Below are positions 28,495-38,124 of a stretch of 64,000 nucleotides of DNA, piece by piece. Source of the DNA: Chitinasiproducens palmae (GTDB lineage Bacteria; Pseudomonadota; Gammaproteobacteria; Burkholderiales; Burkholderiaceae); NCBI RefSeq assembly GCF_900095735.1, contig NZ_FNLO01000002.1:75626-139625 (forward strand), read 5' to 3'. A model generated the notes under the pieces. That model saw nothing but the letters and a program-made list of their open reading frames with translations. It had not been told where the DNA came from and ran no database searches. The position numbers were made by a program, and so were the translations under genes. Positions within the stretch are counted from its first letter, which is position 1. Each line of letters begins with the position of its first letter.

Positions 28495-28961
28495 GGTGGT
28501 CTCGATCGTTTGGCGGATAGACGGGCTGTCGGCGTGCCCCGTGCCGCATGGCGGTGGGCGAACGCGCGATGGCCTGCGCCGGAAGCACCGCCCGCACGAG
28601 GCATCTGGACAGTATGTGCGTTTCGCGCATCGCTCGCGATGTCAACAGCCGGCAATGGCGCATCGGCCGGGCGACGCGCCGAATGCTGCGCATCCCGCGG
28701 GGACTCGTCGTGGCGTCAGCGTGGCGCAAGCCCATGTCATGCCCGACGGTATCAAGTTCGCTTATTTTTAGAAGCAAAGATGAGCAAGCTCGATGACCGA
28801 TCGCGATTCCCATGCTATGGGCGCTCACGCCCGCGCAGGCTTCGCGCAGTGGACGACGCACGCGCGGCATGCATCGGCGGGTGCGCGGCCCGCACCTCCG
28901 CCATCATCGGCACGCGGGACATGCCAGGCATGCCAGACGCTCGGCTTGCCGGACGCGCCGC
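28495..28961. other. Intergenic region, nothing recognised
   Basis: These 467 bases separate the MFS gene and the SDR gene on the same strand. No gene, hairpin with T-run or repeat array was recognised. An A/T-rich patch at about 28760-28780 (CGCTTATTTTTAGAAGC) could form a short stem. Confidence 0.4.
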
Positions 28962-29714
28962 TCAGCGCGACGCGACCTCGCGCGCCAAGGCGACCGCATC
29001 GGCGCCCGCCGGCGTGCGCATCGGACAGGACGGCTCGGTCGCGGCCCGCCATACCGCCTCTGCCACGTCGCGCGCATGCGTGACCGGGTCGGATGCCTGC
29101 CATCCGTCGAAGATGCTCGCGGCCAGCGACGCATAGGCATCCGGGAAGCCGCCCGCCATCCGCGCGCGCGCGTTCTCGCCGAATTGCGTCGCCGGCGCGC
29201 GGCCCGGTAGAACGAGCCGCGCCCTCACGTCGAACGCCTCTAATTCCAGCGCCAGCGATTCGGTGAACGCATTGATCGCCGCCTTGCTCGCGGTGTACAC
29301 GGACAGCAGTGGCAACGGCCGCAGGGTGACGGTGGACGTCACGTTCACGATGACGCCCGAGCGGCGCGCGCGAAACTGCGGCAGCACGGCCTGCGTGAGG
29401 GCGATCGTGCCGAGTGTGTTGGTCTCGAAGACCTCGCGCACCGCGTCCATCGTCACCCCTTCCAGCGCGTTCAGGACGCCGATGCCGGCATTGTTCACCA
29501 GCACGTCGACCGGGCCGGCATCGCCCACGGCGCGAGACACGCTGTCGGGGTCCGTTACGTCGAGCGTCAAGATCCGCAAACGTTCCGATGCGGGCAGGAG
29601 GTCCGCACGCGGTTGTCGCATCGTCGCGACGACCCGCCAGCCTTTTTCGAGAAAGAGTCCGGCGGTTTCGAGACCAAAGCCGGACGAGCAACCGGTTATC
29701 AGGACTGTCTTCAT
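28962..29714 (-). CDS. SDR-family oxidoreductase
   Basis: A 250-residue SDR with TGCSSGFG nucleotide loop (about 7-14), LVNNAGIG, catalytic Ser in VTSTVTLR and Tyr/Lys in SVYTASKAA. Of the 17-beta-hydroxysteroid-dehydrogenase-like type (start KTVLITGCSSGFG). It is divergent from an AraC-family gene 96 bp away, which is the likely regulator. Physiological substrate unknown. Confidence 0.88.
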   Translation of the reverse strand: MKTVLITGCSSGFGLETAGLFLEKGWRVVATMRQPRADLLPASERLRILTLDVTDPDSVSRAVGDAGPVDVLVNNAGIGVLNALEGVTMDAVREVFETNTLGTIALTQAVLPQFRARRSGVIVNVTSTVTLRPLPLLSVYTASKAAINAFTESLALELEAFDVRARLVLPGRAPATQFGENARARMAGGFPDAYASLAASIFDGWQASDPVTHARDVAEAVWRAATEPSCPMRTPAGADAVALAREVASR

Positions 29715-29810
29715 GATGTTTCCCTTTGACTGAACCGAAGGCAGACAATAGCGCGCGCATCTCGGACTGGATACAATACAAAGTCCATTTTTCTTTCGTA
29801 ATCGTCCGGC

Positions 29811-30758
29811 ATGAACGATCCGCTATCGGAGGTCGTGACGCTGCTTCGGCCCACCGCCGCTGCGTCGAAGGTCGTCACGGGTGCCGGGGCCTGGCGCGTT
29901 CGTCGCCCCGAAGCCGGCCAAACCTTTTACTGCGCGGTCGTCGAAGGCCGCTGTCGGCTGCGCATCGCGGAGCGGCCGGCGGTCGAGCTGGCGGCCGGGG
30001 ATTTCGTGCTGATACCGTCGGCGCAGCGCTTCGCCATGTCGAGCGCGGAGCCGGAGCCGCCGGGCGACGTCGATGATGTGCCGATCGCGCTCGCCGATGG
30101 GGTCTTTCGGCTCGGCGACCGGGACGGTCCGGCGACCGAACGGCTGCTCATCGGGCACTGCGTCTTTGCATCGTCCGATGCCGACCTGCTGGTGCCGCTC
30201 CTGCCTGGGGTCGTGCACGTCCGCGGCAACCAGCGGCTGACGACCCTGGTGCATCTGCTCGGCGAGGAGGCGCGTCAACGAAGGCCCGCGCGCGAGGTGA
30301 TCCTCGCGCGCCTGCTCGAAGTCCTGCTGATCGAGGCGCTTCGCGCTGCCGATCCCACCGCGGGCCCGGGACTGGTGCGTGGCTTGACGGACCCTCGGCT
30401 GGGCGCGGCCATCCGCTGCATGCACGCGCATCCCGACGACGCCTGGACCGTGACTCGCCTGGCACAAGCGGCGGCACTGTCGCGCTCTGCGTTCTTCGAG
30501 CACTTCACCCGCGCGGTCGGGATCGCACCGATGGCCTACCTGCAAGCCTGGCGCATGGCGCTCGCCAAGCACGTGTTGCGCACCGAAACCGTGAGCGTTG
30601 CCGAGGTGGCCGAACGCGTCGGTTACGGCTCCGCCAGTGCATTCAGCGTCGCTTTCGCCCGGCATGTCGGACAGCCGCCCGCGCGTTACCGGCAAGCGGG
30701 CCTGTCCCGCGAGACGGTGCTGCCCGACGCGCTGCGGTTCGAAGCAGGGCAACGTTGA
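29811..30758 (+). CDS. AraC-family transcriptional regulator (cupin_6 type)
   Basis: A 315-residue regulator. The N-terminal cupin-like sensor contains FYCAVVEGRCRLRI and LAAGDFVLIPS; the C-terminal AraC domain has two helix-turn-helix units (VTRLAQAAALSRSAFFEHF and VAEVAERVGYGSASAFSVAF). This subfamily typically controls a divergent SDR or aldo/keto reductase, as here. Starts at 29811, only 96 bp from the SDR start, so one intergenic operator may serve both. An alpha/beta hydrolase follows 108 bp later on the same strand. Confidence 0.9.
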   Translation: MNDPLSEVVTLLRPTAAASKVVTGAGAWRVRRPEAGQTFYCAVVEGRCRLRIAERPAVELAAGDFVLIPSAQRFAMSSAEPEPPGDVDDVPIALADGVFRLGDRDGPATERLLIGHCVFASSDADLLVPLLPGVVHVRGNQRLTTLVHLLGEEARQRRPAREVILARLLEVLLIEALRAADPTAGPGLVRGLTDPRLGAAIRCMHAHPDDAWTVTRLAQAAALSRSAFFEHFTRAVGIAPMAYLQAWRMALAKHVLRTETVSVAEVAERVGYGSASAFSVAFARHVGQPPARYRQAGLSRETVLPDALRFEAGQR

Positions 30759-30866
30759 TGCTGCACTGGTGTGTGCGCTTGCCCGCAGGTCAACGCGTGG
30801 GCCGGATCGACAGGACGCGCCGCGCCATGCCACCCCAAGAGCCCAGGTCGAAACGGAGTCGCGGCC

Positions 30867-31778
30867 ATGTTCACCACAGAAATCGCGGCGCCTGGTCCGG
30901 ACGGATGGCTGCGCGGGACCTTGCTCGCCCCGAAGGGCGGCGGCGCGCCCGTCGTGTTGATGCTGCCGGGGTCGGGACCGGTAGACCGCGACGGCAACAG
31001 TCCGAGCGGCATTCACGCCGGACCGTTGCGGCTGCTCGCACAGGAGTTGGCCGCGCGCGGCGTGGCTTCCGTGCGCGTCGACAAGCGTGGCATGTTCGGC
31101 AGTGCCGGGGCCGTGCCCGACCCGAACGACGTGACGATCGGCGACTATGCGGCGGACGTCCATGCATGGATCGACGTGATCCGGCAGAGGCTCGGCATGT
31201 CGGGCGTCTGGCTATTGGGGCATAGCGAAGGTGGTCTGGTCGCACTGGCAGCGGCGGCCAGCGACGCCGCGTCCATCAATGGATTGATCCTGGTCGCGAC
31301 CGCCGGTCGGCCGGTGGGCACGCTTCTGCGCGAGCAGTTACATCGCGCGCTTGACGATTCGGACCTGCTCGCGCAAGCGCTGTGTGCGCTCGCCCATCTG
31401 GAAACCGGTCGGCATCTCGACACGGCGGGCTTGCATCCGGCGCTGCTGCCCCTCTTCGCACCGTCGGTGCAGGGTTTCCTGATCGACGAAATGACCCTCG
31501 ATCCGGTCGCGCTTGTCGCGTCCGTCGCACGGCCCGTGCTGGTCGTGCAGGGCGATCAAGACCTGCAGGTCGGTCTGGACGACGCGCGCCTGTTGGCCAA
31601 CGCCGGGCCGCACACGCAATGCGTCGTGTTGCCGGACACCAATCATGTACTGAAACAGGTTGGTTCGGATCAGCGGGCCGCGAATCTTGCGACGTATGCG
31701 GACCCATCGCTACCGCTGGGCCCGCGCATCGGGCCGGCGATCGTCGCGTTCATCACGAACGTCGCGGGCGATCGATGA
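30867..31778 (+). CDS. Alpha/beta hydrolase
   Basis: A 303-residue hydrolase with catalytic triad candidates Ser120 in GHSEGG, Asp230 in VQGDQDL and His260 in DTNHVLK. The oxyanion-hole region LMLPGSGPVDRDGN is like that of serine aminopeptidase/acyl-esterase-like S9-type cytosolic hydrolases. No signal peptide with the start at 30867, preceded by GGAGTCGCGGCC; an upstream extension to 30771 is rejected. It follows the AraC gene on the same strand. Substrate unknown. Confidence 0.85.
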   Translation: MFTTEIAAPGPDGWLRGTLLAPKGGGAPVVLMLPGSGPVDRDGNSPSGIHAGPLRLLAQELAARGVASVRVDKRGMFGSAGAVPDPNDVTIGDYAADVHAWIDVIRQRLGMSGVWLLGHSEGGLVALAAAASDAASINGLILVATAGRPVGTLLREQLHRALDDSDLLAQALCALAHLETGRHLDTAGLHPALLPLFAPSVQGFLIDEMTLDPVALVASVARPVLVVQGDQDLQVGLDDARLLANAGPHTQCVVLPDTNHVLKQVGSDQRAANLATYADPSLPLGPRIGPAIVAFITNVAGDR

Positions 31779-31990
31779 GGGACCGGCTAGGCTTTCGCGT
31801 GGCGGCGCGCTGAGCGCACTCGCGACGCATGGTGGCTTGCCGGCTAGCGGACCGAAGCATCTTACAGTCGGCCAGCAAGCTGGACAGGCGGCAGCGGCTG
31901 TCTGGGCGCGCCACCGACGCAACAGGAACCGGCGCCGCGAGCGCGAGTGCGAGTGCGAGCGCGAGCGGCGTCACCCGGCTGCCGGTTACG

Positions 31991-33430
31991 TCATGGCATG
32001 ACGGGCGGATGATAGGTCAGCGTCGCGGCAAGCGCCCACAGCATGAAGATCACCAGCGGCAGGTGGACGATCAACTGCGTGAAGGTGAAGCCGACCACAT
32101 CGCGAGCGCGCAGACCCAGCACGCCGAGCAGCGGCAGCATCCAGAACGGGTTGATCAGGTTCGGCAATGCCTCTGCGGCGTTGTAGACCGTGACGGCCCA
32201 ACCCAGGTGAACGTTCAATGCCTTCGCCGCTTCGATCACGTAAGGCGCTTCGATGATCCACTTGCCGCCGCCGGAGGGAACGAAGAACCCCAGCACGGCG
32301 GAGTAGATGCCCATCACCGCGGGGAACGAACTATGTGACGAGATCGCGACGAAGAAGTGCGACAGGTGGTCGGACAGTGGCAGCCCGCCCGTGGCCGACG
32401 CCTTGGTCAGCATGTAGGCGATACCGCCGTACAGCGGGAACTGAATCAGCACGCCAGAGACCGACGGTACCGATTTTGCCACCGCGTCGAGGAAGCGACG
32501 CGGTCGCCAGTTCAACAGCATGCCGATCAGCAGGAACACCAGGTTGTATGTGTTCAGGTTGGAGATCGCGAGAATCGGATTCTTCGTGCTGAACTCGTGC
32601 CAGATCCAGATGACGCCAAGCGCAACGATCAATATCGTGACGAGTGGGCTGTACTCGAGCCAGTCCCCGGGCCGTTGCGGCTTCCTTACCGCCAGTTCGC
32701 GTTCGTCGAGCGCGACGCCGAGGTCCGCCGCGGTTCGCGCACGCGCCGGGCCAGGCGCGGACAGGTAGGCGATCGCGATCGACACGACCGCCAGCACGGC
32801 CGCCATCAGCATCGACTGTGGCAGGAAGATGGTCTCGGAGAACGGAATGACACCCGTGATCGCGAGCAGTGTCTTCGGCAGACTTTCCGGGTTCGCTTGC
32901 AGCTGCGAGGCCGACGAGCTCAGGCCGAGCGCCCACGTGGCGCCCATGCCGAGGTAGGCAGCGGCGCCCCCCGCACGGTAATCCATGCGCAGCTCGGTAC
33001 GCCGGGCCAGCGCCCGCACCAGCAGGCCGCTGAAGATCAGGCTGATCGCCCAGTTGAACATCGAAGTGCCGATACTGATGAACGCGACGAAGGCCACGGC
33101 CGCCTTGCCGCTCGACGGCAGGCGCGCGAGCCAGGCGATCACGCGCGACGCCAGTGGCGAGACCGCCACCACGTAGCCGGAGATCGCGACGATGGCCATC
33201 TGCATCGTGAATGGAATCAGGCTCCAGAAGCCGTCCCCGAACGCCACCCCGACGCGCTGGATCGGCGCACCGATCGCCAACGCGCCGGCGGCGACGACAA
33301 TCACGGCGATCGCGGCAAAGATGTATGCGTCCGGAAACCACTTCTCCGACCAGCGGGTGACGCCGGCCGCCATGCGTTCCAGCGCCCCCGCGCTGTGCGG
33401 TGACGTAGGGTCCTTCGATAGGTCTTTCAT
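31991..33430 (-). CDS. AtoE-type short-chain fatty-acid transporter
   Basis: A 479-residue inner-membrane protein with about 12 helices, matching the AtoE/DcuC-like short-chain fatty-acid transporter family: EKWFPDAYIFAAIAVIVVAAG near the N-terminus, FGDGFWSLIPFTMQMA and FFVPSGGGKWIIEAPYV later. It starts at 33430 (MKDLSKDPT) with AGGACC upstream; the 62-residue upstream frame is spurious. It is 68 bp downstream of an ornithine-cyclodeaminase-family gene and may share its transcript with that gene and the molybdoenzyme, suggesting uptake of a small carboxylate substrate. Confidence 0.86.
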   Translation of the reverse strand: MKDLSKDPTSPHSAGALERMAAGVTRWSEKWFPDAYIFAAIAVIVVAAGALAIGAPIQRVGVAFGDGFWSLIPFTMQMAIVAISGYVVAVSPLASRVIAWLARLPSSGKAAVAFVAFISIGTSMFNWAISLIFSGLLVRALARRTELRMDYRAGGAAAYLGMGATWALGLSSSASQLQANPESLPKTLLAITGVIPFSETIFLPQSMLMAAVLAVVSIAIAYLSAPGPARARTAADLGVALDERELAVRKPQRPGDWLEYSPLVTILIVALGVIWIWHEFSTKNPILAISNLNTYNLVFLLIGMLLNWRPRRFLDAVAKSVPSVSGVLIQFPLYGGIAYMLTKASATGGLPLSDHLSHFFVAISSHSSFPAVMGIYSAVLGFFVPSGGGKWIIEAPYVIEAAKALNVHLGWAVTVYNAAEALPNLINPFWMLPLLGVLGLRARDVVGFTFTQLIVHLPLVIFMLWALAATLTYHPPVMP

Positions 33431-33498
33431 GACAGGTCCTTGGGTTGTTCGATGTTGTTGCGGGCCTTGATGTCGCCGGGCCTGTTCGGGACTGCGTT

Positions 33499-34434
33499 TC
33501 ACTGCGCGCTTTCGTACACCTGGATGGCAGCGGCAAGATCCTCCAGGGCGGTGCCGACCGCCTTGAAAACGGTACGTTGCGATGCGTTGGCACGGCCGAC
33601 GACCTCGCCGCGACACAGCCGGGCCAGGGTCCGCTCCAGATCGCTGTGCGCAATCACATGGCGGGCAAGCGGCTCGAGCAGGTCGCCGGACTTTTGCGCC
33701 GCTTCCTCGGTATCGACAAACACTTCGGTACCGCGAAAGCAGTCGTCGTCCGATTCCCGCATGTGCGGCGTGAAGCCGCCGATCAGATCGAGGTGGCTGC
33801 CAGCGGGCAGCCAGGCGCCTCGCACGATGGGCGCGGTGGCCAAGGTCGCGCAGGTGACCACGTCGGCCTCGTGAATACTCGCGGCAAGATCATCGACCGG
33901 GCGTGCCTCGAAACCGAGCGTTTCGAGATGGGCGACGAGTTTCGCGGTCTCGGCGGGCGTTCTGTTCCACACATCGACCTGCCGAATCGGCAGGACGGCG
34001 CGATAGGCTTCCGGCAGCAGGCTGCCGACGCGGCCGGTGCCGAGCAGCACCATGCGCGATGCGTCGGGACGCGCAAGGTAGCTGGCCGCCAGCGCGGATG
34101 CCGCCGCGGTGCGGCGCGAGGTGATCTCGTTGCCGTCGATCTGGGCCAGCGGCGCTCCGGTGCTGGCGTCGTAGAGCACATAGGTCGAGTGCAGGCCAGG
34201 CAGCCCGCGCGCGGCATTGCCCGCGAAGATGTTGACCGTCTTGATGCCGAGATAGCCGTTGTCCTGCCACGCCGGCATGATGAGCACGGTGCCTTGCTGG
34301 TCGTCGCCTACCTTGACCGTGTGCGAATGTCGCAGCGGAACATGGCAACCGGCCGTGAACATCCGCCGCAGCGACGCGACGAGCGCATCGAACGGCAAGG
34401 CGTCGCGCGTGGCGGTGGTATCGAAAAACTTCAT
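33499..34434 (-). CDS. Ornithine cyclodeaminase / mu-crystallin family enzyme
   Basis: A 311-residue NAD(P)-dependent enzyme. The Rossmann motif MVLLGTGRVGSLL (about 127-139) and the conserved early TSRRTAAASALAA segment define the family, which includes ornithine cyclodeaminase, delta-1-pyrroline-2-carboxylate (ketimine) reductase and iminosuccinate reductase. AGGAG lies 7 bases before its ATG. It sits between the molybdoenzyme fusion and the AtoE-type transporter, all on the minus strand, so it may process an imine or amino-acid product of that pathway. The exact reaction is not determined. Confidence 0.85.
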   Translation of the reverse strand: MKFFDTTATRDALPFDALVASLRRMFTAGCHVPLRHSHTVKVGDDQQGTVLIMPAWQDNGYLGIKTVNIFAGNAARGLPGLHSTYVLYDASTGAPLAQIDGNEITSRRTAAASALAASYLARPDASRMVLLGTGRVGSLLPEAYRAVLPIRQVDVWNRTPAETAKLVAHLETLGFEARPVDDLAASIHEADVVTCATLATAPIVRGAWLPAGSHLDLIGGFTPHMRESDDDCFRGTEVFVDTEEAAQKSGDLLEPLARHVIAHSDLERTLARLCRGEVVGRANASQRTVFKAVGTALEDLAAAIQVYESAQ

Positions 34435-34536
34435 GCTGGTTCTCCTGAAAGCGATACGGTTGCAGCAGCGGCGCTGGCCGGTTCACAGTCGCCTGGGGCC
34501 GGCGCCGCCAGCCCGCGCCTGGGCGTGGGCATCGGT

Positions 34537-37500
34537 TCAAGCATCGATGGTCACCGGGCTCACCGGAATGGCCTGGCACGCGAAGCAGAGGTCCGCATCC
34601 TCCGGGGGCTGGCCGTTCATATGCTCCACTTTGCCGGCAGCCACCCGCACAGCGCAGCTTTCGCACTGGCCGACGCGGCAGCCGCTCGGCAGGCGCACGC
34701 CCAGGTCTTCGGCGAATGACAGCAGACTGCCCTTGTCCGGCGACCACTCGCCCTGTTTCTTCGAACGCGCGAACGAGACGACGAAGCGCTGCGTCGGGTC
34801 GAGCCGCGGCTTCGACGGCGAGCGGAACGCCTCGCGGAAGATGTCGAAGGGCGGCACGCCGCGCGCGACCAGGCCCTCGGTGATGGCGTTCATCATCGGT
34901 TCCGGGCCGCACAGGTAAAAGCGCGCACGGCGGCGGATCAGCGCCGCATCGACCACGTCGGCAGTCAGATAACCTGACAGCTCGAAATCCCGGCCCAGCA
35001 GTTCGTGCTCGGCCTGGTTGTAGCAATTCACCACATGCAGCGCGGGCATCGCGGCGGCCAAGGCAGCGATGCGCTCGCGGAACGCGTGCGTGCGACTGTT
35101 CTGATTCGCGTAGAACAGCCAGGAGGGCGGGGCGGGCTGGTCGGCGGCATGCACCGTTTCCAGATAGGAGATGAACGGCGTGATGCCGATGCCGCCGGCG
35201 AACATCACGACCGGACGCGGCGACGCGGGCGGCACGATGAAGGTCCCGCCCGGCGGTCGGAGCGAAATCGCGTCGCCGGCGCGCAGCGCGCGGTGCAGAT
35301 GGGCGGACATCACGCCCTCGAAGGTGTTGCCGTCCGCGGCCGTGCCGCGTTGATGACGGACCGAGATCGTGTAGCTGCGACGGTCGACTACCGTGGCCGG
35401 TCCTACCAGCGAATAGGCGCGCGTGGTGCCGCCGTCGCCAAGTGAAGGCAGATGCACGGTAATGTGCTGACCCGGCAGGTAGTCGGGCAGCGGTCCGCCG
35501 TCGGCCGCTCGCAAGGTGATGGTGCGCACGCCGAGCGCTTCGTCGTGGATCGCCGAGACCATGAAATCGCGCCATCCCTGCCAGGCACGCCGGGCCGGGT
35601 CGACCGACGGATCGAGGGCGACGGTGCACGGCAGCGAGCGCAGCGGCGACGCGCCACTCAGCGGGTCGAGCGTGGCATCCGACACCAGGCTGTTGAAGTT
35701 GCTGTTGCCGGCACCGCGCACCGGCAAGGCCGGCAGGCCCATCTCGTCGCATGCCTGCCACCAGCCATATTCAGCCACGATCACGTCATGCGCGAGTTCG
35801 GCCGATATCCGGGCCCGGAAGCGGGCTCTGCCTTGCGTGGTCTCGATCACGATCCAGTCGTCTTCGACGATGCCACGCTCGCGCGCCAGCGACGCGCTGA
35901 GGTCGGCGCTCGGATAAGGCGCGCGGCGGCGCAGGCTGGCCAGGCTGCGATGCTGGCTGTGGCAGTACAGACCGTGCTTGACCGACGTGAGCACGTATGG
36001 AAACGCCGGTTTCGCAGCTGGCGCGCCTTTGCGCGTCGTCTGTCGGCCATGCTGAGGCGGGACATACTCCGGCACGGGCGGATAGCCGTGGCGCAGCAGC
36101 TTCTCCGAATAGAGCTCGACGCGCAGCGTTTCGGTGCGAAAGCCACGGATGCCGTCGGCGCCCGTGCGCGCGTACTGACGCTCATGCTGTTGCAGCGGGC
36201 GCACGATGCCTTCCGGATGCGCGCGAAGTTGCGCGACATCGAGGCCAAGCGGCGCGAGCATGTGGTTCCAGCCGGCCTCGATGCTGCCATCGAAGAATTG
36301 CGCGCTCATGCCGAGTCGCGTCGCCAGGCCCATCACGACGTCGTAGTCGGCGCGCGATTCGCCCCGTGGGCTGACCATGCGCTGGCGCAACTGCACGAGT
36401 TCAACCGCCCGCTCGTTGATTTCGAAGCCGAGCCGCAGGCCCTCGCGTTCCCACGGCGTGTTGATCGGCAGCAGGATGTCGGCGTAGCGTGCCGACGGCG
36501 TCTCGAACAGGTCGCAGTGCACGTGGAAATCGAGCGCGCATAGTGCCTCGTGCGCGGCATCGGCGTCGGCCTGCGAGGACAGGAAGTTGGTGCCGAACGC
36601 GAGCAGGCCGCGCACCTTGTACGGCTTGCCGGCGACGATTGCTTGATAGACGTCGCGCGCGGTGACCCAGCCCTGCGCGGGCGGGCCGAGCGGACGCGCT
36701 TGCAGGCCCAGTGCCTTCGCGCGCTGCTGCGGCGCGAGCAGGCCGAAGTCGCTCACTGCGTTGGCGGGCTGCTTGACGAATTCGCGGTTGGCGCCTTGCC
36801 GGTCGAACGCGCCGGTCAACGCGTACAGCGTCGCGATCGCGCGCTCCGTCTGCGTGGCATTGCTGTGCTGGCCAACGCCCGACCACGCGTGATAGGCGAT
36901 CGCCTGGTCGGGCGCGAGCATGGCGGCCGCCGCGCGAATGCTTTCCGCATCCACACCTGTCACGTCCGCCGCGTGAGCGCCGTCGAACTGGCCTACGGCC
37001 CGCCGGTAATGTACGAAGGCGGGGTCGCACATCACTTCCACTGTTCGACCGGCGGCGTCACGCACCCGGACCGCATGCGCGTCCGTCAGGTCCGCATCGG
37101 GCACACCGATGGTGCGCGCCGCGTCGACCAATTCGACACGCTCTCGGCGCCGGTGCCACACCGCATAGCGGTTGCTGGCGGACTCGGGAGCCAAATCCCG
37201 CTCGCGTAGGAAGCGGCCGTTGTCGCGACGCACGAGATACGGTGCATTGCTCCAGTCACGGACGAACGCATGGTCATAGGCGTCGCTGTCGAGCATCGCC
37301 GCGGCAATGGCCATTGCCAGCGCGCCATCGGTGCCTGGCCGGACGCGCAGCCACAGGTCCGCCTCCAGCGCCAGCGCGGTCGGGCGTGGGTCGACGACGA
37401 TCAAACGCGCGCCGCGTCGGCGCCCCTTGGCGATCGCGTCAGCCTGCGCCAGCCACGTATTGGCCGGGTTCGTACCCCACAGGACGATGACGTCGGCATT

Positions 37501-38001
37501 CGCGTAATCGGCGGTCGGCATGCCGCAGCCAAACGTGAAGATATGCGCAACATCCTTGTGCCAGTTGCAAATCTCCGTCGCGTAGCAGATGTTCGGGCTG
37601 CCGAACGACCAGACGAAACGCTCCACCCAGTCGATGCTGTCGCTCATCGGGGTGCCGCTCGGCGTGGTCACGCCGAACACGACCGATTCGGGGCCGCTGG
37701 TGCGGCGAAACAGATCGAGATTGCGCGCGGTCTCGTCGAGCGCCTCGTCCCAGCTGATGCGCCGCCAGCCCGGATCGGCCGCACCCTTGGGCGCGGTTCG
37801 CCGCATCGGGTACAGGATTCGGTTCGGGCTGTGCACCAGTTCGGGCGCGGCCTTGCCCTTCATGCACATGGCATTGCCGGTCGGGTGATCGGTATCCGGA
37901 CGGACCTTCAGCATCATGTCGCCGCGTACCGTGTTGACAGTCCCGCAGCGCGACCGACACAGCGTGCAATAACCCTTTTTCTCCTCGAACTCCATCGGCA
38001 C
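34537..38001 (-). CDS. Molybdopterin oxidoreductase fused to flavin reductase and 2Fe-2S ferredoxin
   Basis: A 1154-residue fusion. Residues 1-760 are a bis-MGD molybdoenzyme: a 4Fe-4S site Cys12-x2-Cys15-x3-Cys19-x26-Cys46, the MopB core (WRRISWDEALDETARN) with a candidate Mo-ligand Cys in YATEICNWHK, and a C-terminal dinucleotide-binding domain. Residues about 805-1060 are an FAD/NAD(P) reductase (RAYSLVGP for flavin, GGIGITPFISYL and FYLCGPEPMM for the pyridine nucleotide). Residues about 1070-1154 are a plant-type 2Fe-2S ferredoxin (C-x4-C-x2-C with a final CFAC). This could pass electrons from NAD(P)H to molybdenum in one chain. It starts with GTG at 38001, five bases after GGAG. No Tat signal, so cytoplasmic. 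Divergent from a LysR gene. Substrate unknown. Confidence 0.9.
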   Translation of the reverse strand: MPMEFEEKKGYCTLCRSRCGTVNTVRGDMMLKVRPDTDHPTGNAMCMKGKAAPELVHSPNRILYPMRRTAPKGAADPGWRRISWDEALDETARNLDLFRRTSGPESVVFGVTTPSGTPMSDSIDWVERFVWSFGSPNICYATEICNWHKDVAHIFTFGCGMPTADYANADVIVLWGTNPANTWLAQADAIAKGRRRGARLIVVDPRPTALALEADLWLRVRPGTDGALAMAIAAAMLDSDAYDHAFVRDWSNAPYLVRRDNGRFLRERDLAPESASNRYAVWHRRRERVELVDAARTIGVPDADLTDAHAVRVRDAAGRTVEVMCDPAFVHYRRAVGQFDGAHAADVTGVDAESIRAAAAMLAPDQAIAYHAWSGVGQHSNATQTERAIATLYALTGAFDRQGANREFVKQPANAVSDFGLLAPQQRAKALGLQARPLGPPAQGWVTARDVYQAIVAGKPYKVRGLLAFGTNFLSSQADADAAHEALCALDFHVHCDLFETPSARYADILLPINTPWEREGLRLGFEINERAVELVQLRQRMVSPRGESRADYDVVMGLATRLGMSAQFFDGSIEAGWNHMLAPLGLDVAQLRAHPEGIVRPLQQHERQYARTGADGIRGFRTETLRVELYSEKLLRHGYPPVPEYVPPQHGRQTTRKGAPAAKPAFPYVLTSVKHGLYCHSQHRSLASLRRRAPYPSADLSASLARERGIVEDDWIVIETTQGRARFRARISAELAHDVIVAEYGWWQACDEMGLPALPVRGAGNSNFNSLVSDATLDPLSGASPLRSLPCTVALDPSVDPARRAWQGWRDFMVSAIHDEALGVRTITLRAADGGPLPDYLPGQHITVHLPSLGDGGTTRAYSLVGPATVVDRRSYTISVRHQRGTAADGNTFEGVMSAHLHRALRAGDAISLRPPGGTFIVPPASPRPVVMFAGGIGITPFISYLETVHAADQPAPPSWLFYANQNSRTHAFRERIAALAAAMPALHVVNCYNQAEHELLGRDFELSGYLTADVVDAALIRRRARFYLCGPEPMMNAITEGLVARGVPPFDIFREAFRSPSKPRLDPTQRFVVSFARSKKQGEWSPDKGSLLSFAEDLGVRLPSGCRVGQCESCAVRVAAGKVEHMNGQPPEDADLCFACQAIPVSPVTIDA

Positions 38002-38072
38002 CGCATCTCCATTCCGTCCGGCGATGCTATGTAGCCGAAATAGCGCTGCCTAATTCATATTTGCGAAGCGTA

Positions 38073-38093
38073 GCCATCGATTTAATCGATGGC
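38073..38093. promoter_or_regulatory. 21-bp palindromic operator between molybdoenzyme and LysR genes
   Basis: GCCATCGATT-T-AATCGATGGC is a perfect inverted repeat around one central base and contains the T-N11-A form expected of LysR-type binding sites. It lies in the divergent spacer, 72 bases from the molybdoenzyme start and before the LysR start used here, so it could control both genes. Confidence 0.8.
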
Positions 38094-38124
38094 GGGCGGC
38101 GCCGTGGCAATTTATGGCGATGCT

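Noticed and set aside
33890-35761. A 623-residue minus-strand frame over the reductase end of the molybdoenzyme fusion
   Set aside because: It is a shifted frame of the real fusion gene, with Arg/Ala-rich sequence and no motifs.
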